Shown here piece by piece: positions 17,842 through 26,595 of a stretch of DNA of 64,000 nucleotides. The position numbers and the translations under genes were made by a program. The DNA lies in NCBI GenBank assembly GCA_963664465.2, contig CAXXSU010000015.1, forward strand, positions 558,001 through 622,000. The letters run 5' to 3'. Source of the stretch: CAVOAK01 sp963664465. GTDB taxonomy: Bacteria > Pseudomonadota > Alphaproteobacteria > UBA8366 > CAVOAK01. The notes under the pieces were generated by a model. The model was not told the origin of the DNA and searched no databases. It saw only the letters and a list, made by a program, of their open reading frames with translations. Within the stretch, counting starts at the first letter, position 1; each line of letters starts with the position of its first letter.

Positions 17842-18638
17842 CAATCGCTAGGCAGATAGTCGAGCCGCGCGAGGGTGCCCCCCAGAGTGAAATCACCGTA
17901 GTCAAGAAACAATTCCGTTGCGACGCCGTTTTCGAAAAGGCGGAATCCGACTTCGTATTCGGGAACGCCGGCGCGATCGTCCGGCGTGAAATAAGCCAAC
18001 CGAACGCGCCAGGAATCCACGTCGCGAAGAAGATCGTGGCGTTCCATCTCAGCGCCGCCGGCACCCGGCGTCAGGCGAGCCACGGTGTCGTAAATGCCGT
18101 GTGGCCCTGATCCGTCGTAGAGCGTTCGGTTGAGGACCGCCTCGCCCGCCAGCCCCGCATCGATCAATTCGAAAAAGTGTTCGGTCGGAAAGATGGTGCC
18201 CGCGGCAAGGGGCAGGTCGGGATCATCGGGCTTGGCGAAGGTAATCACGCCGGAAAGGCCCTTGCCCTCAAGTTGCGCCCGGCCGGCAAAAACGTCGCTG
18301 ACCTCGCCATTGATCTCGTTCTTGGAATTGAATCGGATCGTGGTTCCGTCCCGCGATTCCCAGGTCGTATGATTCGAATCCGAGGTGATCTCATTGCCCT
18401 GGGCGTTGACAATACGCAGCAGCATTCGCTGCGTCTGGGTGTAGCCGTCACAAGAATCCGTAATCTCGATGACCAGCCGTCCGCGGACGGCTTCGACGCC
18501 GACGTCGCCCCGTGCCTCGATCAGACGAAGCTCATAGACTCCCAAGTGGGGTTGTAGTTTCGGTGCCGCCGCAACGGCGACCGCAGGCGGCAGCAAGCCT
18601 GTCAGCCCGACGATCAAGGCTAAGCCAAGGGCCCTCAT
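17838..18638 (-). CDS. EipB-family periplasmic protein (DUF1849)
   Basis: Secreted cell-envelope integrity protein of the DUF1849/EipB family, found in alphaproteobacteria. The 266-residue protein starts with a signal peptide (MRALGLALIVGLTGLLPPAV, then cleavage after VAVAA), followed by LGVYELRL, GRLVIEITDSCDGYT and TTWES, and ends at LPSDC. The two Cys (in DSCDGY and at the C-terminus) correspond to the pair that forms a disulfide in EipB. The ATG at 18638 has an upstream TGGAG about eight bases away and gives the signal peptide; the longer open frame to 18785 would bury it. Confidence 0.88.
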   Translation of the reverse strand: MRALGLALIVGLTGLLPPAVAVAAAPKLQPHLGVYELRLIEARGDVGVEAVRGRLVIEITDSCDGYTQTQRMLLRIVNAQGNEITSDSNHTTWESRDGTTIRFNSKNEINGEVSDVFAGRAQLEGKGLSGVITFAKPDDPDLPLAAGTIFPTEHFFELIDAGLAGEAVLNRTLYDGSGPHGIYDTVARLTPGAGGAEMERHDLLRDVDSWRVRLAYFTPDDRAGVPEYEVGFRLFENGVATELFLDYGDFTLGGTLARLDYLPSDC

Positions 18639-18878
18639 TGTATACTCCAAATAAAACCCGGGGACGACGATCAGATTACACGAGAACACCTCGCCGAGGG
18701 TCACGATTGAGCGCACCTCGGGCACTCTCGCTTTTCGCGGCGGTACCCGGCAATTTCTGCCGGCGGGCAACATTTGCCGAGTCATCTATCCGTAGTCCAT
18801 TGATTCTTATAAATGATTTTCTGGCATGTCGCTTGCGATACGAGGCCTATGGTTCATTTATCAGAAGCAGGACGCGAA

Positions 18879-19601
18879 ATGGCCCCTCCCCAAATCGCCG
18901 CGCTCGCCTCGGCGGACTCCGCAGTCGCCAACGAACCGCACGCTCTGTCCAACATCGCCGCCAGCCTCGGTGCCGAAGTCAGGTCGGGCAAGAACCGCAT
19001 TCTCCGTCTTCTGGTGCGGGCGCTCAATCGCCTCGCCGAGGCAGAGCAGGCGTTGGCCGACCGCGACGAGCAGATCGGCCATCTACGGTCCTTGGCGATG
19101 ACCGATAGCCTTACGGGCCTGATGAACCGCCGCGGTTTCGAGGACTACCTGCGGCGCGTCACCGCCTCCGCCGAGCGCTACGACGAACAAGGCGTTCTTG
19201 TCTACATCGACCTCGACGATTTCAAACCCATCAACGACGAGATCGGCCATGACGCTGGGGATGCGGTGCTCGGTTTTGTCGCCCGCTTTTTCACCGAGAA
19301 CGTCCGCCTGACGGATACCGTCGCCCGCCTCGGCGGCGACGAATTCGCCATCCTGATGGTCCAGACGCCGGCCAAGGAAGGCGAGGAACGGGCGCGCGCG
19401 TTGCAGACCGCTCTCAACGCTTCGCACCTGACCTATAGCGGGTATGCCCTGCCGATTAGCGCGAGCATGGGTGTCGCCCCATTTGTTTCGGGAAGCGATA
19501 GCAAGGCCCTCGTGCGCCGCGCCGATTCGTCGATGTACCAGGACAAGGAACGCCGCCAGCGCAAAACCCGCGCTGCCTCCGGCCCTTTTCTTATCAGTTA
19601 G
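18879..19601 (+). CDS. Diguanylate cyclase (GGDEF domain)
   Basis: Single GGDEF-domain protein of 240 residues with an N-terminal helical region (residues 1-70; probably coiled coil, ending LAEAEQALADRDEQIGHL) that may mediate dimerisation. Catalytic features are DSLTGLMNRRGF, IDLDDFKPIND and the active site LGGDEFA, with an intact I-site RLTD five residues upstream, so it is predicted active and product-inhibited. No membrane segment or sensory domain is seen. ATG 18879 follows AGGACG; an ATG at 18849 in the same frame is the alternative. Its end overlaps the convergent aguB gene by four bases. Confidence 0.9.
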   Translation: MAPPQIAALASADSAVANEPHALSNIAASLGAEVRSGKNRILRLLVRALNRLAEAEQALADRDEQIGHLRSLAMTDSLTGLMNRRGFEDYLRRVTASAERYDEQGVLVYIDLDDFKPINDEIGHDAGDAVLGFVARFFTENVRLTDTVARLGGDEFAILMVQTPAKEGEERARALQTALNASHLTYSGYALPISASMGVAPFVSGSDSKALVRRADSSMYQDKERRQRKTRAASGPFLIS

Positions 19602-20455
19602 CCGTCCGCGAGGGCTCCGTAGAGGTCCGGCCGGCGGTCGCCAAAGACGCCCCATTTCGCACGCCGTTCCGCGATCGCGCCGAGGTCGAGTGCGACGACA
19701 CGAAACGCCTCATCCCGCGGTCCAAGCTCCGCAACGATCGTACCGGCCTCGTCGGCAACGAACGAGCCGCCGTAGAACGTGATTTCACTGTTCCGGCCGG
19801 CCTCGACGCCGATGCGATTGGCCGCCGCCACCGGCACGACGTTGGCCGCGGCATGTCCTTGCATGACGTGCTGCCACGCCGGTTTTGAATCGAGGGCCGG
19901 GTCGGACGGCTCACTGCCGATCGCCGACGGATAGAGAAGGACTCCGGCCCCGGCCAGTGCGAGAACCCGCGCCGCCTCCGGAAACCATTGGTCCCAGCAC
20001 GCGGCGACGCCGATCGGGCCGAACCGCGTCGGCCATACCTTGAACCCGCCATCGCCTGGCGAAAAATAGTGCGTCTCCTGGTAACCGGGGCTGTGCGGAA
20101 TGTGCGATTTACGGTAGATGCCGAGGCGTCCGCCATCTCTGTCTATGACCGCGATAGAGTTGAAGTAAGCATCGCCGGCGCGCTCGAAAAAACTCACCGG
20201 CAGGACGACGCCAAGCTCACTGGCGAGGGCCGACATGCGTGCGAGTGTCGGATGAGACCGGGCGGGCGCGGCAAGCGAAAACGCCTCGCTCCCCACATTC
20301 TGGCAAAAGTAGATACTGTCAAATAGCTCGGGCAGGAGTACGACCTGGGCGCCGGCGGCGGCAGCGCCCCGGACCAGCGCCTCGGCGCGCTCGAGGTTGT
20401 CGGCGCGGTCCGACCCGCAGGCCATTTGGGCGACTGCCAAAAACATTGTTGTCAT
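19598..20455 (-). CDS. aguB: N-carbamoylputrescine amidase
   Basis: Nitrilase-superfamily enzyme that hydrolyses N-carbamoylputrescine to putrescine. The 285-residue product has the Glu-Lys-Cys triad: Glu in LLPELF, Lys in YRKSHIPHSPGYQE and Cys in VAACWDQWFPEAAR. The stretch KSHIP.SPGYQE.HYF and CWDQWFPE are typical of AguB rather than other nitrilases. It follows aguA with a four-base overlap, so the two are one operon giving agmatine to putrescine conversion; an arginine decarboxylase must be elsewhere. Confidence 0.94.
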   Translation of the reverse strand: MTTMFLAVAQMACGSDRADNLERAEALVRGAAAAGAQVVLLPELFDSIYFCQNVGSEAFSLAAPARSHPTLARMSALASELGVVLPVSFFERAGDAYFNSIAVIDRDGGRLGIYRKSHIPHSPGYQETHYFSPGDGGFKVWPTRFGPIGVAACWDQWFPEAARVLALAGAGVLLYPSAIGSEPSDPALDSKPAWQHVMQGHAAANVVPVAAANRIGVEAGRNSEITFYGGSFVADEAGTIVAELGPRDEAFRVVALDLGAIAERRAKWGVFGDRRPDLYGALADG

Positions 20456-21495
20456 GAGCGCTCAGCCCGGCGGGCGGCCGGCTCTTGCAGGGTCGCGCAA
20501 TGAATGGCGCCGCCGCCGTAGGCAATATCCTGTGACGCGGCCTGCTCGATACGGCGCTTTGGGAAAGCGTCGGCGATTATTGCCGCTGCACGGGAATCGG
20601 CGGGATCGTCGAACGACGGAACGATGACCGCTCCGTTCGCGACGTAGAAGTTAGCGTAGGACTGCGGCAGAAGGCGCCCGTCCATCAGGCAAGGCGCCGG
20701 GCGCGGCAGCAGGCGAACGTCGAGCGGCCGCGCGGCCGCATCGGTTGCGGCGCGCAGGCGTTCCAGATTCTCGGACAGGGTCTCGAAGTCGTCCTCCCCC
20801 GGCTCCCCGGGCGATACGGCGAGAACGATTGCCGGGCCGGCGAAACGCGCAATGTTGTCGACATGCCCCTCGGTCTCATCGCTCTCAAGCCCTCCCGCAA
20901 GCCAGATCACCTGGCGAATTTCGAGGAGTTCGCGCAGAACTTCCGTCATGCGGGTGCGGGTGTATCCCGGGTTGCGGTTCGGGTTGAGCGCGCATTGCTC
21001 GGTTATCAGAAGTGTCCCCGCGCCGTCACTACAAAACGCACCACCTTCGAGAACCACCGGCGCGGGCCGCGCCTCAAGGCCCAGGCGCTTCAACAAGCCG
21101 TCAGCCAAGGCGGCGTCGCTGTCATAGGGCGTGTACTTTTCGCCCCAACCGTTGAAGCGCCAAACGACGCCGATACGGCCACCCGCACCATTGACGAGGA
21201 TAGTCGGCCCGGTGTCGCGAACCCATGAATCATCGATCGCGAAGGGCAGTACGTCGACACCGGCGCCGCACAGAACGGACGCATCCGCAACGTCCGCCTC
21301 CCTGGCGATCATGGTCACGGGTTCGTACCGCGAAAGCACCCGGGCGAGGCCGGCATAGGCCCGCCTGGCGGCTCCGATGCGGTCGAGCCACAGCTCCTCC
21401 CGGCGCGGCCAAGCCATCCAACATCGAGTGTGCGGAGACCACTCCGCGGGCAAAGCGAACTCAGCGCCATCCGGCGGCGGTGCAGCGCCTGGCAT
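20452..21495 (-). CDS. aguA: Agmatine deiminase
   Basis: Converts agmatine to N-carbamoylputrescine and ammonia. The 347-residue protein belongs to the Porphyromonas-type PAD family: PAEWSPHTRCWMAWP at the N-terminus, DDSWVRDTGP, EGGAFCSDG, the catalytic His/Asp segment TEGHVDNIARF and the nucleophilic Cys near the end in YGGGAIHCAT. It is the first gene of the agu operon, overlapping aguB by four bases. It lies 15 bp after the stop of the nucleotide cyclase on the same strand, so all three may share a transcript. Confidence 0.95.
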   Translation of the reverse strand: MPGAAPPPDGAEFALPAEWSPHTRCWMAWPRREELWLDRIGAARRAYAGLARVLSRYEPVTMIAREADVADASVLCGAGVDVLPFAIDDSWVRDTGPTILVNGAGGRIGVVWRFNGWGEKYTPYDSDAALADGLLKRLGLEARPAPVVLEGGAFCSDGAGTLLITEQCALNPNRNPGYTRTRMTEVLRELLEIRQVIWLAGGLESDETEGHVDNIARFAGPAIVLAVSPGEPGEDDFETLSENLERLRAATDAAARPLDVRLLPRPAPCLMDGRLLPQSYANFYVANGAVIVPSFDDPADSRAAAIIADAFPKRRIEQAASQDIAYGGGAIHCATLQEPAARRAERS

Positions 21496-21510
21496 GGTTG
21501 TTGTGGCCGG

Positions 21511-22731
21511 CTAGGACGCCGCGCGCGCCACATCTTCCTCGGTGACCAGCGTGAACAACTCCTGCGGCCGTTTGACCCCGCGCAGTGCATAGCGGCCCAA
21601 CGAAACCAACCGATCCGTGCAATGGTCGGCGGCCGCCGCGAAGGTGGCGGAAACAACGACCGTTTGCTCAAGAGTGCGGCACATCTGCTCGATCCGCGCT
21701 ATCTCGTTCACCGCCGGTCCGACGACGGTAAAGTCCAGGCGCTCGCGGGTACCGATGTTGCCGTACATGACGTCGCCAAGGTGTAGGGCAAGATAAAAAT
21801 CGCTCGCCACCCGGCCTTCCGCCCTACGCTTCTCGTTCAAGGCCCCGACCCGCTCAAGCGCGTCGTCGGCGGCGTCGAGGGCAAGGCGGCATACGTCGGC
21901 ACCCTCCTCGACCGGGAAGATCGCGAGAAAACCGTCGCCCATGAACTTGAGAACCTGGCCGCCCCTGTCGTGCACGGGGTCGGCGAAGCATTCGAAATAG
22001 TCGTTGAGGAAGGCGATGAGGTCCTCCCCGGACATCGACTCGGCGGTCTTTGTGAAACCGCGGATATCGCAATACCACAGCGCCGCCCGAATCGTTTCCA
22101 CCGAACCGCGAACAATATCGCCCCGCAACACCCGCCGGCCCGCATCGCGCCCGAGGTAGGTTTCCATAAGAACCTTGGCGATGCGGAAGTTCGTCGACGC
22201 CTTGACGGCCAGTGCCAGCACCGGAAGTAGGTTTTCGAGCGCACCCATCTGCACGTCGGTGAAGCCGCCGGGGCCGGTGATCGTCCACGATGACAACAGG
22301 CCGTCCACCGGGCCAAATTTGTCTTCGCCTTCAAAGGCCGTCGCCACCGCGAGGTAGTCTGTGGCGCCACGCTCGCGAAAGCCATCAAGCAGAGGGAACC
22401 CGGTCGTCTCGTTGCCATCAAGACGCACCCGCATCCTGGGGTACGATTCTTTCATCAGATGGTAGTACGGGCTTAGCTTAAAGTTCTCGCCGGCCCGCTC
22501 GACGTTGCGCTCCCAGCTCGAACGGTCGACCCCCTGCCCCTCATACCAGTGGATCGAAAACGCCTGGAACACCGGATGAAGCGTGCGCTGGGTTATGTTG
22601 CCACGCATCAGCGGCAGGCCGGCCTCAATGAGGCGCGCGCAAAACCCGTCCAGGAGATCGGCGGAATCGGTACCGCGCAGCGCCTCGGCGACAACCCACT
22701 GTGCGATTCCGATGATATTCCTATCTTCCAT
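21511..22731 (-). CDS. Class III adenylate/guanylate cyclase with an N-terminal unrecognised region
   Basis: The 406-residue protein has a C-terminal class III cyclase domain: ALWYCDIRGFTKTAESM (metal-binding Asp), FMGDGFLAIFP (second Asp) and TVVGPAVNEIARIE (substrate/transition-state region). The first 200 residues have no membrane helix; the part from about 80 to 190 (FKLSPYYHLMKES ... GPGGFTDVQM) may be a GAF-like sensor, which I cannot confirm. The start at 22731 (MEDRNIIGIAQW) is preferred over the open frame to 22848, whose extra 39 residues look non-coding. The family makes cAMP or cGMP; which one cannot be told here. Confidence 0.88.
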   Translation of the reverse strand: MEDRNIIGIAQWVVAEALRGTDSADLLDGFCARLIEAGLPLMRGNITQRTLHPVFQAFSIHWYEGQGVDRSSWERNVERAGENFKLSPYYHLMKESYPRMRVRLDGNETTGFPLLDGFRERGATDYLAVATAFEGEDKFGPVDGLLSSWTITGPGGFTDVQMGALENLLPVLALAVKASTNFRIAKVLMETYLGRDAGRRVLRGDIVRGSVETIRAALWYCDIRGFTKTAESMSGEDLIAFLNDYFECFADPVHDRGGQVLKFMGDGFLAIFPVEEGADVCRLALDAADDALERVGALNEKRRAEGRVASDFYLALHLGDVMYGNIGTRERLDFTVVGPAVNEIARIEQMCRTLEQTVVVSATFAAAADHCTDRLVSLGRYALRGVKRPQELFTLVTEEDVARAAS

Positions 22732-22908
22732 GTGCCTAATTTCGAGGAAGGTTGGGGGTGGCCGCGGGCCCAAGCGGTCCGGGGATATATAGGGTCGCGC
22801 GAAGGTAGCGTCCAGGCCATGCCAGGCAACCGAAGAAGAAACGCCCATTGAAATGCGCTCCCAGGGAATTTCCGGTCCAAATCTGTTCTCGCCTCCTAGG
22901 TCCGCTCA

Positions 22909-23508
22909 TCAGTTTGACGTTCTTTCGGCCACGAAGATTCGCCGCGCCAATGATTTGAGCGTCTCGATATATCTCTCCTGCGGCCAACCGCATTCGATTG
23001 TCAGCTGTTCCCAATTGCGGACCGACAACATCGTCCAAAGAACGTCAGTTGCCTGAGCTGGTGGATAGGCGGGCGAAAGCATGTTGTCGCTGTTCAGTGC
23101 GCGAATCGCTGCTTCGCAGCCTTGCCGCATGTCCCGCATCCGGTCGTCCCACGCCTTCGCTGCCGCTTCGTCGGTGTCCTTCATGGCCAGAAGCGCTTCG
23201 GCGATGACATAGATTTCAGGGATGTAACTGCCCCAGGCCTCGATAAAAGCGTCAAGACGTTCGATTCCGCTCCGCGCTGCGCGGCTCGGGATGAGTCGTT
23301 CTTCGACTCCTTTCACCTCATCAAGATAGTACGTCGTCGCAATCAGAAGCTCCGCCCTTGTCCTGAAATGAAGATAGAGCGCCTGCCGGGTAATTCCTGC
23401 CCGTTTGGCGATATCGATCATTCGCACGCCCTTGCCCCGGCTCGCTTCCAGCAGCGTCAGGGCCGCGTTCAGAATTCGATTTCGCGTTTCAAGATTATTA
23501 CTTGACAT
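22909..23508 (-). CDS. TetR-family transcriptional regulator
   Basis: A 199-residue repressor with the TetR helix-turn-helix at residues 8-55: TRNRILNAALTLLEASRGKG, then DIAKRAGITRQALYLHF. The C-terminal ligand domain is unassigned. The ATG at 23508 lies inside a perfect palindrome (23501-23517), and a second palindrome with the same half-site sits at 23527-23543, before the divergent NAD(P)-binding gene. This arrangement implies that the protein represses itself and the divergent genes. Both presumed targets are frame-disrupted (see below), so the regulator may have lost its regulon. Confidence 0.9.
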   Translation of the reverse strand: MSSNNLETRNRILNAALTLLEASRGKGVRMIDIAKRAGITRQALYLHFRTRAELLIATTYYLDEVKGVEERLIPSRAARSGIERLDAFIEAWGSYIPEIYVIAEALLAMKDTDEAAAKAWDDRMRDMRQGCEAAIRALNSDNMLSPAYPPAQATDVLWTMLSVRNWEQLTIECGWPQERYIETLKSLARRIFVAERTSN

Positions 23509-23543
23509 GCTGTCAAGTAGCACCCGCTTGACACAGTGTCAAG
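23501..23543. promoter_or_regulatory. Twin palindromic operators for the TetR regulator
   Basis: Two 17-bp inverted repeats share the half-site CTTGACA/TGTCAAG: CTTGACATGCTGTCAAG at 23501-23517 and CTTGACACAGTGTCAAG at 23527-23543. Their centres are 26 bp apart. The first covers the regulator's start codon (23506-23508); the second carries a TTGACA that could also be a -35 element for the plus-strand gene starting at 23561. The position between divergent genes is classical for TetR autoregulation. Confidence 0.85.
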
Positions 23544-23560
23544 CTAACAAGGAGCTGGAA

Positions 23561-24180
23561 ATGAAGTTAATTATCTTTGGAGCGACAGGAACGATCGGCC
23601 GCTGGTCGATCAAGCTCTTTCGCAAAGCCATCGGGTGACCGCGTTCGCCCGCAAACCTTTAGCGCTAAGATTGGATCATCAGGATCTCACCCGCCAAGCC
23701 GGAGACGTTCTCGACCAGGGCGCGGTCGCGGACGCCGTACAGGGCCACGATGCGGCGTTGATCGTCGTCGGATCGGGGCGCAAGGGAACGGTCCGCTCGG
23801 TCGGTACTAGACATGTCGTTGATGCGATGGAGCGTCATGGCGTTCGCAGGCTTGTGTGTCTGACCACGCTCGGGTCCGGCGACAGCCGCGCCCTTCTCAA
23901 CTATTTCTGGAAACGCATCATGTTCGGGCTCTTGTTGAGAGAAGCCTATGCCGATCACGAGGGGCAGGAAGCGTGCCTAAAACAGAGCGACCTTGACTGG
24001 ATCATTGTCCGTCCCGGGGCGTTCAACGATGGGCCTATTACCGGCACCCTAAAGCACGGCTTTCCGCCAACGGAAAAGAATCTCAAACTCAAGGTTTCGC
24101 GAGCCGATGTCGCCGATTTCATGTTGCAGCAACTTACCAACGACACGTATCTGCGCAAATCACCCAGCCTATCTTACTAA
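23561..24180 (+). pseudogene. NAD(P)-binding NmrA/SDR-like protein with a frameshift
   Basis: The ATG at 23561 follows AAGGAGCTGG and reads MKLIIFGATGTIGR, the nucleotide-binding GxxGxxG start. The frame then breaks near 23605 and ends at a TGA (23636-23638). One frame over, LVDQALSQSHRVTAFARKP continues the same protein through VSRADVADFMLQQL to the stop at 24180. Thus one base was lost between GGCCG and CTGGTC; it is not in a homopolymer. Restored, the protein would be about 206 residues, usual for the NmrA-like family often found next to TetR regulators. The remainder of the frame is well preserved, so the loss is recent or an error. Confidence 0.8.
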
Positions 24181-24215
24181 CTCCCGAGAACTAGAGAATA
24201 CTATGGAGGATCAAA

Positions 24216-24745
24216 ATGACGCCAACTTGGTTTTTTGTTGTATGCGAAATCTCTGTTATTGCCTGCGGGCTGGTTTCAGGCGTCTTTCTGACGTTTTCGG
24301 ATTTCGTTATGAGATCGCTGGATGGAGCAAAAACCGCCGCTGGAGTTGAAGTCATGCAGGTCATTAATCGCGAAGTTCTCAGATCGGTATTTATGTTTCT
24401 GCTTTTTGGGCATGTCCGCGCTCTCGCCTTTTCTAATCGGCTACGCTTACTTTCGCGTTGAAGGTTCGGCGCGTTGAAGGTTCCGCGTCTGCCTTGATCA
24501 TGATTGGCGGCGCTATCTATCTTGCCGGCGTGTTTGGTGTATCGCTTGTTTTCAATGTGCCGATGAACAACAGTCTTGATGCCAAGGAATACTCCGGTTC
24601 TGAAGCCGCTACTTACTGGACGAAGACCTATATGCCACACTGGACCTCTTGGACTTACGTTCGAGCAATCGCTTCTGCGGCATCGGCAATCTGCTATCTC
24701 ATTGCTTGTGTATGGCTGGCTCAAGGGACGCTAGCAATTGGATAG
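24216..24745 (+). pseudogene. DUF1772-type membrane protein, disrupted by two frame changes
   Basis: A strong GGAGG eight bases before ATG 24216 starts MTPTWFFVVCEISVIACGLV, a membrane helix, followed by GVFLTFSDFVMRSL as in DUF1772 (anthrone-oxygenase-like) proteins. Near 24410 the frame changes (GMSALSPFLIGYAYFRVEG continues in another frame), and a 16-bp tandem duplication at 24455-24486 shifts it again. The end reads VFNVPMNNSLDA ... YWTKTYMPHWTSWTYVRAIA, typical of the family. Lesions of two kinds argue for true inactivation. It is the second gene of the presumed TetR-controlled operon. Confidence 0.8.
24455..24486. repeat. 16-bp tandem duplication inside the DUF1772 pseudogene
   Basis: GCGTTGAAGGTTCGGC (24455-24470) is followed directly by GCGTTGAAGGTTCCGC (24471-24486), 15 of 16 bases identical. 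Removing one copy joins YAYFRVEG to SASALIMIGG in a single frame, so the duplication itself breaks the gene. Confidence 0.85.
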
Positions 24746-24885
24746 GTGACGGGTTGTCGTCCGATCTGATCTAGTCCGGCGACGGCACTTGGCCGCCCGA
24801 CGCCGAGCGGTCTATGCTCCGCCGGGCGCGCTGGCCACCGCCAGCCCGAACTTATCTTTCCGAAGCAATAACGGAGGACCGCGCC

Positions 24886-25353
24886 ATGGCTGAAACCGCC
24901 GAGGATCGCCTGAAGGAACTGGGGATCACCCTGCCACCCGTGGCCACCCCACAGGGCAACTATGTCCCGTATGTTGTGACAGGGAATCTCGTGTACATCG
25001 CCGGGCAGGGCGCGATGACCGCCGACGGCATCAAGTATGCGGGCCGCGTGGGCGGCGACGTGTCGCTGGAGGATGCGCAAGAATCGGCACGCTTGTGTGC
25101 AATCAACATCATCGCCATCGTCAAGGACGCCTGTGGCGGCGATCTGGGACGCGTGATTCAGTGCGTAAAGCTGGGCGGGTTCGTCAATTGCGCCGCCGAT
25201 TTCACGGATCATCCCAAGGTCGTCAACGGCGCATCCGACCTTATGGTCGCGGTGTTCGGTGATCGTGGGCGCCACGCCCGCTTCGCCGTTGGCGCGCCGT
25301 CGCTCCCCCTTGGCTTCTCGGTCGAAGTCGACGCGGTCTTCGAGATCGGCTAG
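24886..25353 (+). CDS. RidA (YjgF/YER057c/UK114) family protein
   Basis: A 155-residue protein of the Rid superfamily; archetypal RidA deaminates reactive enamines/imines. It contains ELGITLPPVATPQGNYVPYV at the N-terminus, GNLVYIAGQGAM and a C-terminal HARFAVGAPSLPLGFSVEVDA. The catalytic Arg of RidA, in the usual CxR(x)AVxVxxLP segment, corresponds to ARFAVGAPSLPLG, which has an Arg but lacks the Cys; this longer branch (chorismate-mutase-like RidA) is of uncertain activity. The ATG at 24886 follows ACGGAGGACC. It is 34 bp upstream of the N-acyltransferase gene. Confidence 0.88.
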   Translation: MAETAEDRLKELGITLPPVATPQGNYVPYVVTGNLVYIAGQGAMTADGIKYAGRVGGDVSLEDAQESARLCAINIIAIVKDACGGDLGRVIQCVKLGGFVNCAADFTDHPKVVNGASDLMVAVFGDRGRHARFAVGAPSLPLGFSVEVDAVFEIG

Positions 25354-25387
25354 CTCGGTCGTCGACTGGATCGGCACGGGCCCAGGT

Positions 25388-26557
25388 ATGGGTGACATCG
25401 AAAAACCCTCGGTGACCATCAAGGTGGTCGGCAGCATGTCGGCGATCGACGCCGGCGGCTGGGACGCCTGCGCCGGCCCCGACAACCCGTTCGTGCGCCA
25501 CGCCTTTCTCGAGGCGCTGGAGGAGAGCGGATCCGCCACGGCAAAGACCGGCTGGGCGCCCTATCACCTGGTCCTGGAAGGCGCTGACGGGCGCCTCGTT
25601 GGCGCCGCGCCGATGTATGTCAAGGGCCACTCCCAGGGCGAGTACATCTTCGATCATGCCTGGGCCCACGCCTACGAACAGGCAGGGGGCAGCTATTATC
25701 CGAAACTGCTGATTGCCGTGCCGTTTACGCCAGCCACCGGCCCGCGCCTTCTCGTCCGTCCCGACCAGGACCGCACGCAGGTGGAGGCGAACCTGTTGGC
25801 TGGTGCGTTGGAAGCGGCGCGCCAGACCAAGGTATCGTCGCTCAATATCAATTTTCCGACCGAGCGCGAGTGGCGGCGCCTGGGCGAGGCCGGTTTTCTC
25901 CAGCGAACCGGCGAGCAGTTCCACTGGTTGAACGCGGGCTACGAGACGTTCGACGATTTTCTCGCCGCGCTGTCCTCACGTAAGCGCAAAGCGATCCGCC
26001 GCGAACGGCGCGACGCCGCCGCCTCCGGCATCGAAATCGAAACGGTCACCGGCGGCGAGATTACCGAGGATCACTGGGACGCGTTCTTCCGGTTCTATCT
26101 GGACACGGGGAGCCGCAAGTGGGGCCGCCCGTACCTCACCCGCGAATTCTTCAGCATCATCGGCGAGACTATGCCCGAGGGCGTTGTCCTGATCATGGCG
26201 CGGCGCGGCGATCGCTATATTGCGGGCGCCCTCAACCTCGTTGGGTCCGACGCCTTGTTCGGGCGCTATTGGGGATGCGCCGAGGATCATCCGTTTTTGC
26301 ATTTCGAGGTTTGCTACTACCGGGCCATCGATTTTGCGATCGAACACGGGCTCGCGCGGGTCGAGGCCGGCGCCCAAGGTCCTCATAAGCTGAGCCGCGG
26401 CTATCTGCCGACCCACACCTACAGCGCCCATTGGATTCGCGATAAGGGCTTTCGCGACGCCGTGTCCGACTACCTTGAGCGCGAGCGATCGCAGGTCAGC
26501 CATGACATCGACGTGCTCGATAGCTATTCGCCCTTTAAGAAGCAGGAGACCGCCTAG
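25388..26557 (+). CDS. COG3146-type predicted N-acyltransferase (GNAT fold)
   Basis: A 389-residue protein with features of the proteobacterial family often called peptidogalycan biosynthesis protein: NPFVRHAFLEALEESGSA near the N-terminus, YIFDHAWAHAYEQAGGSYYP, SSRKRKAIRRERR and RYWGCAEDHPFLHFEVCYY near the C-terminal half, then VEAGAQGPHKLSRGYLPT. The fold is two GNAT-like domains as in FemAB. The donor and acceptor are unknown. It follows the RidA gene by 34 bp and probably shares its transcript. The open frame upstream of 25388 overlaps ridA and is discounted. Confidence 0.85.
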   Translation: MGDIEKPSVTIKVVGSMSAIDAGGWDACAGPDNPFVRHAFLEALEESGSATAKTGWAPYHLVLEGADGRLVGAAPMYVKGHSQGEYIFDHAWAHAYEQAGGSYYPKLLIAVPFTPATGPRLLVRPDQDRTQVEANLLAGALEAARQTKVSSLNINFPTEREWRRLGEAGFLQRTGEQFHWLNAGYETFDDFLAALSSRKRKAIRRERRDAAASGIEIETVTGGEITEDHWDAFFRFYLDTGSRKWGRPYLTREFFSIIGETMPEGVVLIMARRGDRYIAGALNLVGSDALFGRYWGCAEDHPFLHFEVCYYRAIDFAIEHGLARVEAGAQGPHKLSRGYLPTHTYSAHWIRDKGFRDAVSDYLERERSQVSHDIDVLDSYSPFKKQETA

Positions 26558-26595
26558 CCGCATCCCGCCGGGGCTGCGGTAGGCGCAATCGGGCC

